Source: Thuidium tamariscinum (Eukaryota > Streptophyta > Bryopsida > Hypnales > Thuidiaceae). Taken from it: a stretch of DNA of 64,000 bases. Below the pieces are notes generated by a model. The model made no database searches. It worked only from the letters and a program-made list of their open reading frames with translations, and was not told the DNA's origin. Shown here one piece after another: positions 35,935 through 46,500 of this stretch (position 1 is the stretch's first letter; each line of letters starts with the position of its first letter). Made by a program: the position numbers and the translations under genes. The stretch is from assembly GCA_947034885.2 (NCBI GenBank), contig OZ019759.1, positions 10,666,501-10,730,500 of the forward strand, given 5' to 3'.

Positions 35935-36499
35935 ATGGTAATGCATCAACATGGAGTGACTCATCCAAACTTCAAGGGATTTATGGCGGATAGCGCCATG
36001 GCCAATTGGAACGCGGTATGCATTGTGTACGAAAGCGGTTCTACCAATGTTGCCATGGAGAATCGAGAAAGAATATGTTTGCTGCATTGGAGTACCTCTC
36101 TTCATAAGCATATACAGAAATACATCAAAGAAGCATTCCATCAACAACACATTTCATTGTGCAAGCAATACAAGGACTCAAAGAATATGGACCAAGCAGA
36201 GATACGGTACCTAGCAATACGGTCATGGTGGCTATCATCTGGAGCTGCCAATGAAGATGCACTTCATCACTTAGACCATTGGCTAGCTTTTTGGCATTTT
36301 TGTTACCGGCAATGGAGAGGCTTCATGGACATGGTACGTTCAATCATTAATTGCAATTTGTATACCAATTTGAATTTACATTCTCTAATACAAAGTTCAA
36401 TTCAATGTAAAATCTTATTTTTGTTGAAGTGGAAGTGTAATTTTCTTTTCGAGGCTTTTTTTGATATTTTTTTTTAAATTTTGTACTTCAAGATATGGA

Positions 36500-36583
36500 A
36501 AATAGGGGGTCCGGGTAATACTGAATCTACATGCCTCGGATCCGACGGTTCTCATCCAAGTATCAACATGACCCCCTCAATTT
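36500..36583. repeat. Palindrome centred on CTCGGATCCGA in the transposase intron
   Basis: AATAGGGGGTC and ACTGAATCTACATGCCTCGG pair loosely with CCGACGGTTCTCATCCAAGT and GACCCCCTCAA. The centre is at 36540-36541. It lies in the intron between 36333 and 36840. Confidence 0.65.
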
Positions 36584-38346
36584 TATTGCTAACCTCCAAA
36601 AATGAACATCAGTAGGTGTGCAATTCAAATATATATGTCTATTTAGACTAGGCTTTTTTTGAATTAGTTTGATTTTTAATACTTCAATACGGATATATCT
36701 TTCTACAATGAGAAGTCCTTGAAGTCATAATTACTATTACAATGTGTATTGAATCGTGACCCTAATATTACAATCTAAAAGTCTGTTGTCTTTGGACTAT
36801 AAATTTCTAACTATTTTGGAAATATTCGTTCATTTGTAGAAGTTGAATCTCGAAGAGATGTTGGACTTACCATTGTACAATCTATCTGAAATGGTGCATA
36901 ACAAGTGGCTACAAATGTCTGGAAAGCGAGGGAACAACTTGTTCAATGCAATATGTGATGACAGTATCCATGCTTGGATGCAAATGACAAACTATCGTGC
37001 CTATTTGAGAGGTCATGCATCAGGATCAGGGCCATCTAAGGGTGAGTTGAAGCTCAGAGCTGTTAGAAGGAGCGGGGATCCCAAAAAAATTGCAGATGCT
37101 TTGACTGAATTGCCTGGTTCAGAAGGTGTTGGAACTAGAGTACTGCACTTAGAGGGGGAAGAAATATTTGGGAGTATGAAGAGGAAGTTGGATGTGCCCA
37201 TTGGCGATGATTGATATTCACATAGATCGGACAAAGTGAACTTTTCTCAACCCCGTGTTCAAACAAGGTCCACAACAACTTCTTTACCTTCTTTGCAAGA
37301 TAAGGGTAAAGAATTAGAAGATTCTACTACAGGACATGTTACGATTGCATTTGAAAGCGACTGTGACATATCTAAATGGCACATAGCAAGGATTAGCCAC
37401 AAATCCAACGCAAGATGTCAAGCTCAACAACAGAGATCCAACATAAAGTGCACGTCCAAAATTGCAAGAAGAGAGAAGGGAACTCCAGCTCCTACCCATT
37501 GTGGATGAAAAGAAGAATATGGCAATAAGAGAGAGGTTGTGGCAAATTTCTGGTTCTGTTGGGACGACATTGAATAATGTGTGAAAGGTACAAAGCGGAA
37601 GTGGATAATTGATTGGCCACAAATCCCAGAGGTATGGCCGGTTCTGAGTGGAACCAATCTCAATCGTGAAGAAACATTGCTCTTGCAGCATGCGAGATTC
37701 CACCTCCAAGTACGTTCAACATTATCACCATGGCGATTGTTCAACATGTCAAAGATTTTCACCACTATTTTGTATGACCAACCTTCACTGAAGAACCCGG
37801 ACACGTATCCTACAGTCAGGAACAACCGAACCATTCGAAGGACGGTAAATGCACCAACTACAGAACAACAGAATAAATGGGAAAGTGCAGGAAATGTCAA
37901 AGGACAAATTTTGGAGGTAACATTGCTCCCTTTTCTTGGACTTTGTGCAATTGTGGTACTTGAGACAGGGTCAGATTCTAACAGGAATGCATATCGAGTT
38001 ACAATAGGGATGTTCCCAACATGCACATGTCCAGATTTTGTGAATATGGCTATTTCAGCTATTGGTGGTCGTCAACAGTACATGAATTGCAAGCACTTGT
38101 ACTATTTGTATAGGTACTTTTGCAAGATGGATGTCTACGAAGACAAATTCATTTATGCACCAAGTTATAGCTTCAATGAGTTGAAGCTACTTCTACTCCA
38201 AGCAGGAATTATTGTAGTTCCAGAATAGGCATGGCTAGATATGTTGGTCTACTTGAATTGCATTTATAAATATATATTATGATTGTCATTTGAAGTGAAT
38301 TCTCTCGTATTACGGAAGTATTGAAAACTATTAATGCATTCATAAA

Positions 38347-38706
38347 CACTAGAAGAAAACTGTACTATTCATTCTCAAAATTGCGTTGAACTTGTGAAAT
38401 CTGTGTTTTAGTTAACAAAGACTGCGTTGGGACTGCGTTGGATTCAACAGAACGTGTGGGGTGGATTGTGTTGAGTTCTCCCTCCATAACGCAAAATTTT
38501 GCGTTTCCACATTTCAACATAAAATTGAACAAGTAAAACGTAGAATTGAACAAGTAAAACGCAAAATGCAACAAGTAAAATGCAGAATTTCATGTTAGAA
38601 TGAAAAATTCCGCATAACAAAGCGAGACTTCAACACAATCCACTCCACGCGTTTCTGTTGTAGTCAACGTAGTTTTTATCAAATACAACGCAGTTTTCTT
38701 CTAGTG
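38347..38706. mobile_element. CACTA-type MITE, 360 bp, 3' of the transposase
   Basis: The ends are CACTAGAAGAAAACTG and its complement with one mismatch, CGCAGTTTTCTTCTAGTG. AAA flanks both sides (38344-38346 and 38707-38709). The interior has direct and inverted repeats of GCGTT/AACGC words, such as TTGAACAAGTAAAACG in near-tandem copies. It differs in sequence from the MITE at 35647. Confidence 0.8.
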
Positions 38707-38879
38707 AAAGTGTAACAGAATGTCTCATCAAAAAAATGTATTGAATTAAATTGAGATGCATGAGTACAACATTTTTTCATATAAATCCTTTGCTACTTTT
38801 GTGGATAATGGATAAACTACATGCTGAAATTTTTCCCCTAAACCTTGAAAGGCCTCACCCTTTAGCGAATAAAAGTTCA

Positions 38880-39126
38880 ACTCAAAAATATAACATTTCA
38901 CCTAAACCACGGATATAGGTGACATGGTCATAGGTCATATATTTCACTATTTTCCGTAAAAAAATCAACTTTTCAACCAAAAAAATAGAAAAAAAAATTT
39001 CCAAAAAAATGGAATTTTTTTTGGTTTCTAGGCTCACAGGCTCACAGGCTCCACGCTCACAACTCACAGGCTCCACGCTCACAACTCACAGGCTCACCGC
39101 TCCAAGCTCGCACGCTAGCGTCGTTG
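38880..39126 (-). repeat. Element 2, transposase-side terminal inverted repeat
   Basis: Read inward from 39126: CAACGACGCTAGCGTGCGAG, then about ten GTGAGCCT/GTGAGCGT-type units with a duplicated AACTCACAGGCTCCACGCTC block. An A/T stretch and CCTATGACCATG and CCTATATCCGTGG follow near 38920. Confidence 0.8.
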
Positions 39127-39639
39127 CAAATAGGAGAACTAGAAAAGTAGAAAATCTCATGAAAATGGGTGTATTTACATTTTAATCTGTAAAAAATAGG
39201 AAAAGTTAGATTTCTTGAATCTAAAAATTGGCCATTTGGGAAGAGTTGATGGTGATGACATTTCACCAAAAAAATAATCTTAGCTCTATTATCAATGGTC
39301 AGAAATTGCATGCAATAGGAGTGTTGTTTACATGTATGTGGAGGATATAAAATAATGTATTTTTAGATTCCCTTTGATAGGAATATATTTTCCTACTATG
39401 CAAATGCACCATGAAAATTTCAACTTTAGATCATTAAATTTGGGTACTCCTAACGTAGTAAACCCCTCTAAACCTCAATTTGTGACAAATTAACAAAAAA
39501 TAATTTTAAATATAAAATGATTTTTTTAATTTCTGAAAAATAAGGGATGTAAAAACCATAAAGTTAGAGAGGTCCAATAATTATTTCATATTCTCGAATA
39601 TTTTAATTCAAAAGTTATAGCAGAAAAGAACAATATCAC

Positions 39640-40180
39640 TCTAATTGTGACGGGATATAGGACCGGTGTTTCTTGCAATCACCCTTGACTATCACCATTT
39701 TGGGAATTTTTGTGCCATATACAATCCAAACAACATTCCGATTTGTTTGTATACTATCTACCATGAAGCACTTAAAGTTTGGGTGCTCTCCCCTATTCCA
39801 TCTCATGACTTCATTTAGTGACTTTGACATCATGCATTGCACTTTTGTATCCTCGGATTGCATGTCATAGAGTGCAATTGTCATGACCTTACATCCAATG
39901 TCATATACAATTAATATATATGGCAAGCCATGGTTGTCCAACCATATACGCGTTTGATGTGATCGAACATGAACCAAGCGTTTTCTAAATCTCCTTTGGG
40001 TTGCATGCACTTTACAAGGTCCACTCCACTACTATAGTACCAAGTCCTTCTACCAACATCTTAAACAAGTAAACCTTTTTTTCCCTTGTCTAGGAAAAAC
40101 ATTGTCATAAATATATTCAAACTTCAAATTTTGTTTTTGGAAAGGATATAATCCCTACTATACAAAAGAGGAAAAACAAC
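39640..40180 (-). pseudogene. MULE transposase fragment
   Basis: The minus-strand translation contains GLPYILIVYDIGCKVMTIA, YDMQSED and HPNFKCFMVDS, the catalytic core block of the same transposase family. Upstream of it (40010-40180) are degraded matches to the KVYLFKML and VDLVK region. No terminal repeats are attached, and there are several stops and frame changes. It begins only about 500 bp beyond element 2, so it may be part of an older copy that element 2 landed in or beside. Confidence 0.65.
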
Positions 40181-40199
40181 ATTAGCAAAGTTTGTGATA

Positions 40200-40880
40200 A
40201 GAAAGGAAAAAACTCCCATAATTTGCACATTATTTGGTTCTCTATAATGAAATATTATAACTCTCACTTGAATCTAAAGTGGAAATTTATGCATGGAAAA
40301 CTATTTGAAATGGTATTGTATTATTTCCATCTTCTTCCATTGCTTAAGTACTATACATATGAAAAGGTGGTCTTCTAGAAAGCCCACTAAAGTCACTATA
40401 TTTACATATTAATAATTTTTCACAATTTTGCTATAATTAAGTAATTATGCATTTACATCAAGGAAGTTTTTTTTCCATCTTACTATTGTTTATAACACAA
40501 AAAAATTACTAAAGGAATTGAAACTTCTCTGGTATGCTAATTGCATGGTAGAATACCAACTCCAAATATCAAAACCTAATAACATAAATATATAGCTAAT
40601 GCCCGCCAAATGGGAAAGAAGAAGAACCCTAAGGATGACTCCATTTTCCAGTTGCATAATCAAATTCTCTCTTTTTCTTGTCTCTCATTCCTATAACCTC
40701 CATCATATGGAAGAGTGATTTCTCGACTTCATATACATTGCTTGTTTTTTACTATGTCTAATACTCCGTGCAGGCCGTGGCATAAGATCTAGAGGTAAAA
40801 GAATTGTTTTAATACTTTGTATGTAATGTTCTTTGAGCTATCTTGAAGACTCATTTGGTTGTTGCCTTTCTAATTGTAGG
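40200..40880. other. AT-rich DNA, nothing recognised
   Basis: No gene, RNA or repeat ends were recognised. A splice-acceptor-like TTTCTAATTGTAG sits at its right edge (40879). Confidence 0.4.
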
Positions 40881-40891
40881 AAGTAGTTAAA

Positions 40892-41020
40892 ATGGGAAAG
40901 CAGTGCACCATAAGAAGTATTGTTGCAACAACATTAGAAAGCAAAGGCGATAGAAGTGGAAGTACAAAAATAGGTTGGAAGACCAAAATTCCTATTGATA
41001 GTGAATATATTGAAAGATCT
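40892..41020 (+). CDS. Possible 43-codon exon of an unknown gene
   Basis: After a good acceptor (TTTCTAATTGTAG, ending 40879), an ATG at 40892 opens a frame that stays open to a good donor (AGATCT|GTGAGT at 41020/41021). The product starts MGKQCTIRSIVATTLESKGD and ends IPIDSEYIERS. I recognise no family. A downstream partner might be the charged exon-like stretch at 60600-60812, beyond the CACTA insertion. Confidence 0.3.
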
Positions 41021-41489
41021 GTGAGTATGTTCTAAGGTAAGTTGCTGAATCATTTTTGAAAATTTCTCTATGTTATGAAAGCCTATGATTGTTGTGGTGA
41101 TTGAGCAAGGTCGATCATATTGCTGAGTATTTTACTAAATCTTCAAGGTTAGATTTTGGTTCATTTTCTTCTGTAATATAATGTAGCAGGATTCCTATGG
41201 TTAATAAATTTTTGTAGAATTAGATTGTCCAATAGAATAAACTCTAGATTGTCTTGTTATTGGACAACTCTTAGTATCAACAAACCAACTTTTAATCCCT
41301 GTATTAGAGAGAGGGCAATTTGAAATTTCTACAATCTTATAATTACTTTGTTTTGATTGGTGTATTTGTACCTGATCTTGACAGACCAAAATACTTGTTT
41401 TAATTTTGTTCAATTTGTCTTTCAATTTCTTCAAACTCAAATTTTACACATGTGCATTAGTATTTTAAGCTAGGCTAATTTGTTGAGTT

Positions 41490-42130
41490 TCTTTGGCACT
41501 GAATTCTCTTTGCAAGCCCCTTAGGATTGGCATTAGTTAGGCTTTTATTATTTGTTTTCTTTGGCATTGAAACTACCATGCGAGCGCCTAGGGCTGCCTT
41601 TTGGGGCATGCACAATCCCCCTCCCTCAACACCAAATGCTTTCTACAAAACCCCTATAGTTGGTTTCAATCTTGTTGTCGTTGTCTTCTTCCCTCAACAC
41701 CAATTGTTCCCTGCAAGCCCCCTAGGGGTAGCATTAGTCGGGTGTGGGCATCAATCGAGCGTGCGTGATCCCATCCTTTGGCACCAAACCTTTGCTGCAA
41801 GCCTAGTAGAGTTCATGTCAATTAGATTGTCGCAATCTCCTTCCTTTAGTGACGAAGTTGTAGTACTAGTCGTCTTAGACTGTACAAAGTTGGGCTATTC
41901 ATAAACACTTCAATTGGTAATGAACCCGAAACCCAAAATTTGAACTCTAAAAATTATTAGCGGCTATACACAAAAATTTCCTAGGTGCCACATTAGGTAT
42001 GTATGCTTTTTTGGCATGGAATTAGTAAGAGCTAGCCTTCCACTTTCCCTTGGCGCCAAACTTGCTTAAGTTACAAGTCGGATTGGCTTGAGGTATTGTA
42101 AACTCATCAATGTCCTTTAGCACCAAACCA
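41490..42130. repeat. Diverged minisatellite-like repeat
   Basis: A degenerate motif around TTTGGCACCAAACCTTTGCT-GCAAGCCCCCTAGGGGTAGC recurs about six to seven times with spacings of 80-130 bp. The 125-codon open frame across part of it (41527-41904) looks accidental. Confidence 0.5.
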
Positions 42131-42272
42131 AATCAAAAGCGTACTTGGAATAGTTTAAAAGAAAGATTTTGAATGCAAGGTAGTTACAAACATTGTTGAT
42201 GGAGTTTTCCTATTGATACACCAATAATTTCAATTTTAGAGAATCTTTTCTAATAATCAAATATAGCTATGA

Positions 42273-42416
42273 TTTTGATCAAGTTTGTATGGACATTGCC
42301 ATTCCCTTGGAGCCTAAGGGAGTGTCCGTATGAATCATCTTTGATCAAGTTTGTGTGGACATTGTCATCCCCTTAGAGCCTAAAGGAATATTTATATGGA
42401 TCATCTTTGATCAAGT
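42273..42416. repeat. 66-bp minisatellite, left part
   Basis: About two units of the array that resumes at 58730. The unit contains TTTGATCAAGTTTGTGTGGA, CATTGTCATCCCCTTAGAGC and CTAAGGGAGTGTCCATATGG. The array is cut at ATCAAGT|CACTA by the CACTA element. Confidence 0.85.
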
Positions 42417-43010
42417 CACTACAAAAAAGGAGGGGTATAAATGACTGCGATCTATGATTGTAAACCAGTCATTTTTGCCAAAAATGACTTCGTCGCGACT
42501 AACTGCCCCTCAGTCATTGTGGACAAGTCATTTGAAGAATGACTGCATTTGTATAATCACCATCCGGTTGACACTTGGATGAATTTAGGATGGGACAGCC
42601 CATGGGGCAGTAAACTTTTTTGGCAAATTTTGGGAAAATGACGGGCTGCTGCCCAAATTTTCAGACTTTCTAGTGACGTGGCGGTCCCCATCAGCAAATA
42701 GCGGAGTCATTTTTTAGTTGCGTTTGAGTCAAATCTGAGTGGTCTTGGAAGTCCACATCAGCACTTGTGGAAGTCATTTTTGAGTCATATTACAGTCATT
42801 GAGTTACTAGGGATTGACACGTGGCGGTTCAAGGTGTAGTCATTGTGAAGTTGTTCCTAAGTTGTGAGTGAGTTGCGTTTTATGACTGTACTGTCATTTC
42901 CAAGTGATTCATGTGTGACGGTTGTGTTGTTCATGCTGACTGAGGGACGCATTTTTAACGTGCTTCGTGGTCATTCTAGAGTGAAAGGCCATCACTTCTA
43001 GAGTCGATTT
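42417..43010. repeat. CACTA subterminal repeats, left
   Basis: AGTCATT, AATGACT and related words occur in both orientations many times, as expected for the transposase-binding subterminal region of a CACTA element. An equivalent region fills about 57540-58729 on the right. Confidence 0.7.
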
Positions 43011-43535
43011 TGAATTAGAATTTGCCGCTCAATGGATTACAAAGTCGGGAATTAGTCTCTACATTGATGAGTGCAAATCAAGTACCAAATTTTGGCCTTG
43101 CACCGCCTTGTTCTGGAGTAGAAAGCTATTACTTCCTTATGCTTTCCTCCTAACTCATAAATAGAGGGGATTACCTGCACATGACTCCAACGCGACTATT
43201 GTACCAAGTACATTACAGAGGAACACGAGTAGATTTCAGTACCAATACGTGACTGAAATCACACCTGCTATTTGCCCCATGCATTCTTAGAATACATGAA
43301 GATAATCAGAAAATTCCTACCGCTTATGCAAGACAGCGCTTCACACTTCAGGATCAAAAATCACGGCATAAATTCCAAAAAGTGCAAAACAAAAACAAAC
43401 AGTCATAGACAAGAAGGGTTAACACGTTGCTATTAACCATCAATATTTACAGTATCATGGTACTCATGGGATAGTCACAAAAATGCTACAAGTCCCCAAC
43501 TAGACCTTATGAAGAAAAAAAAGGCCGCTGCTGCC

Positions 43536-46500
43536 TGTTGGACCTTAGATGGTCATCTTGAGGTACTTCTGGTCCTATATGGTGCACGTCCCTTTGACAT
43601 CGTCAATTATCCTTTGATCATCTGCATCATTTGGAAACATGAGTGCCACTCCTCTGTTCAAAATCTCCTTCACGTCCACCTTGAACCATGTCTCTGGTAT
43701 TTCCTCGAAGTGGAACTTGTGCTTCCCAGGGATTCCGCTAATCTTCCCCACTGCCACTCTTTGCCTTGTGGCCCGTGGATTTATTAGAAAAACTTCATCT
43801 CCACATCGATATGCCTGCTGGTTGCCCACCACAGAAATCAAATTCAAAGATGGCTGAAATGTATAATAGGAATCTGAAAATTATTTCTCACAATCTACCT
43901 ACTTCCCCCTCACTTCAAAGTTACTGAATCATAACACATATTTAACTTTAAAATGACTTGGAAGCGCATTGTCACTGAGGTTCGACTTCTTCGTAACTCT
44001 GTGGACTATTGTATCTCAAGTACCTCGAATAGACTTTACAGTACATGGAACTCTATGCACAGAGAGAGGGAAGGATATTCAAAGCACACAAAGATCTACA
44101 CAAGCGCCACGCTTGTGCAACCAAGATCGGCTCCTCTAATTCAGTTACAAACTAGCCATGCACACAATGATATAATAAGACAAAGTTAGTGCTTGGAGGG
44201 TGGTCAACCTCAACCAACAAAGTTGGTTGATTATGGTTACAACTTGATTGCTTGAATGGTTTAGGCCCCCTGTAGTGAGGGACTTCACAATTCTGTCTTT
44301 GCTGCGCTGACGTCCACTGAAATGGACTTCCGACTATCCTATTCAAGGCAGACACAACTTCGCAGCCCGATTCAAAACTACTGTAGAACATGTAGGTCTC
44401 TACCAAATGACTAAATCGGTGAGAACTTCCCAACAACTCCCTCGTCACTGGAAGAATACTACGATGGTACTTTACATGCATTCGCCCTTGACTTGACGTC
44501 TTCACCAACACTACTAAACAACTTCATCAAACCGTAATTGCAACTAAGCATTGGTTTAGGGTCACAAAACCTTCTTCATGGATTGTGCGGAAGGGCGTGG
44601 GGCAGTTGTCGATGCAGGCTTTGTCCTTGCCTCCCGCTTCTGTGAGTTCTGTCCCTTCACCTACACATGCCGACACACATTATCAGATATGTTGATCAAG
44701 GGAAGGTGAGGGGACACCATCATTTGTGCAACCACGTGGTTTACTAGTCCCCTCACCTTCCACAAGGTCCAAAAACTCATATGCATGTCCAGTTTGGCGT
44801 CGCTGCAGCATTTGTGACATGGACTCGTTGACAACTTGCGGGAATTTGGATCGAAAACTCCCGACATCTGGACATGAGTGCCAAGCCTCCAAGCACGGCC
44901 ACAAGTACCGTTTCAAGTACTCTTTATCATCTGCCAATGTGCAAATCCACTTCACATAGAAAGGGGTACTAATGATGACATTAGCATTGGGATTGCATTC
45001 CACCCTACTTGGCTTACTATCTATGATAATTGTATTTGCGGCACAAAAATGAGGCCACAATGCATACACTGACTCTAATTGTTTCCCCCAGTCATTTGCC
45101 CACCCATGTGCACCGTCTTCCTCCTCGGACTGTTTCCCAAACCACGCAAATAATGGAGTTCCTTTCACCCCCTTCACCCCCCCAGCATGGTTGCCAGTAC
45201 ATCGTCCATATGCGACACACTGCCGCTGCCCCAAAAGGCGACCCAGAATTTCTCAAAACATCGGATAAGGAAGGGTTTGAGCCATGGACGAAAAACTACT
45301 CTCCGAAATTTTGTGTTTGTAGTACTACGGATTCGTGGATTCGGATTACCCTCGGAGAGCATACTGTAGTCTAATAATGTACCGTGTACATTAAGAACAA
45401 GCAATTTTGATTGGGAACACTCATGTAATGGAAGCATGACAGTACTAGCCCCGACAGGTCTCACCTGTCTAGAAGTGTGTGTGCTAACGCTGGGCGGGGA
45501 AAGTACCTTGGCCGGTGACTTGGGGGTTTTTTTGGACTTCTTCTCTGCTGGTGAAGGTGGGACTGCTGCTGCTTCCACTGACTTAGAGCTCGGGCGACTT
45601 GCCCCTACAATTGCATCTGGAGATGCATCGCGAGTCTTCTCCTGTGGTTTAGCTACCTCACCTTCTTCCTTTTGCGGATGGCTGCCGGCGTCATCGCTGC
45701 TTGCCGCTGATGGGCCTCCACTATCAAGCGTGAGCTCGCCCCCTTCTTCTCCAGCAAATCCTTCACCAGCCTCCTCATCTTCGCTCGTCACAGTCTCTTC
45801 ATCTCCGGCTGGTGAAGGTTCCGCTACATCTATTTCCACTACTATACAGTCTTCCCATGGCTCGGGAATTGCTCTTCTGCCTTGTGGCTCGGGTGGGTCT
45901 GGCACTTCCACAATGGTCAATGTGGTTGGCGCACTCAAAGGCTCTGTGACACTATGCGTTTTGGACTCCTTCACCTCTTTAGTGCCAACCTTGGGGATGA
46001 CCTGGTCAGACACTTGGCATTGTTCGCTGATGTGAAGAGAATCCACTTCCTTACTAGCCGGGAGGGTGATTTGAGAGTCAGAATCCGAGAGAGTAATATC
46101 TGATGCCTTAGCTGTGACCCGAACACCTTCTTTCTTCTTCGCTAGTCTAGCAGAGCCTCTCCTGTCTTTCCCCAATTGGCCATCATTTGACGTTGTAGCT
46201 TTTAGGGAAGGCACTCTATGCTTCGACTAAGGCGGCACCTCTACAGCTTCAGTCTCAGATAGACGAATGTCACCTTGGTTCTCCAAGGCCGATCGGGTGG
46301 TGGAGGGGGAGCCTTCATCTGCAGGGGTTCCCTTGCCCACGAAATTGCGGACTATAGAGCGCAATTCGTCTATTGCTTGAGATTGCATTGTGTGGTTCTC
46401 GAGAAATTGATCAAACTTGACATCCACACCCTTCTTTTACAATTCCATTGACTCCCACCGAGCCAAGTCCCCTACCACCCCCATCTATTCCCACACACGG

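Larger units (their letters stand above)
33881..38228 (+). pseudogene. MULE transposase with zinc-binding N-terminus and SWIM finger, element 2
   Basis: The likely start ATG is at 33881; a TGA follows four codons later, and the next in-frame ATG is 34022. The N-terminal part includes a Cys/His cluster (CAGHLTCENPNC, CKVCRTSPSYLSKC, then HFRKHEHP). The core has MACHVYDIQYKK, AICDMQSE and NFKGFMADSAMANWNAV, which hold the probable catalytic aspartates of the MULE DDE fold, then IRSWWLSSGAANED and WLAFWHF. The exon ends ...MDM|GTACGT at 36333 and the next begins at 36840 (KLNLEEMLDLPLYN). The C-terminal SWIM finger is CTCPDF...NCKHLYYLY (CxC-x19-CxH) at 38022-38096. Breaks: a frame change near 34965, stops at about 35305, 37213, 37508 and 37576, and a MITE inside the coding region (35647-35934). 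It is the best-preserved transposase of the family here. Confidence 0.8.
22737..39126. mobile_element. Element 2: MULE with ParB-methyltransferase and transposase genes
   Basis: The left end begins CAAGGTTGCTAGCGTG at 22737. The right end, read inward from 39126, begins CAACGACGCTAGCG. Flanking ten-base repeats CAAGTAGGAG (22727-22736) and CAAATAGGAG (39127-39136) match at nine of ten positions. The order is the mirror of element 1: methyltransferase-type gene leftward (24122-31417), transposase rightward (33881-38228). It is better preserved, with most splice sites readable, but both main genes have in-frame stops and the transposase is cut by a MITE. It also carries a third small leftward ORF (32819-33123), palindromes, a G-box repeat and a tandem array near its left end. 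The size, 16.4 kb, is large for a MULE. Confidence 0.85.

Noticed and set aside
37424-38026. 200-codon minus-strand ORF
   Set aside because: It is antisense to the transposase C-terminal exon, whose plus-strand frame carries the SWIM finger.
6533-39126. Classifying the two large elements as hAT because their ends begin CAACG, CAAGG and CAGGG (YARNG-like)
   Set aside because: Both have 10-bp rather than 8-bp duplications, and the transposase inside has a SWIM finger and MULE-type blocks.
41527-41904. 125-codon ORF
   Set aside because: It lies in a diverged repeat with a Pro/Val-rich chance translation and no family resemblance.
44152-44511. 119-codon minus-strand ORF as an exon of the CACTA second gene
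   Set aside because: Its content does not resemble the family, and exons on both sides join without it; not excluded, but unsupported.
45436-46035. 199-codon plus-strand ORF rich in Ser and Pro
   Set aside because: It is antisense to the acidic linker of the minus-strand CACTA gene, whose frame joins family motifs on both sides.
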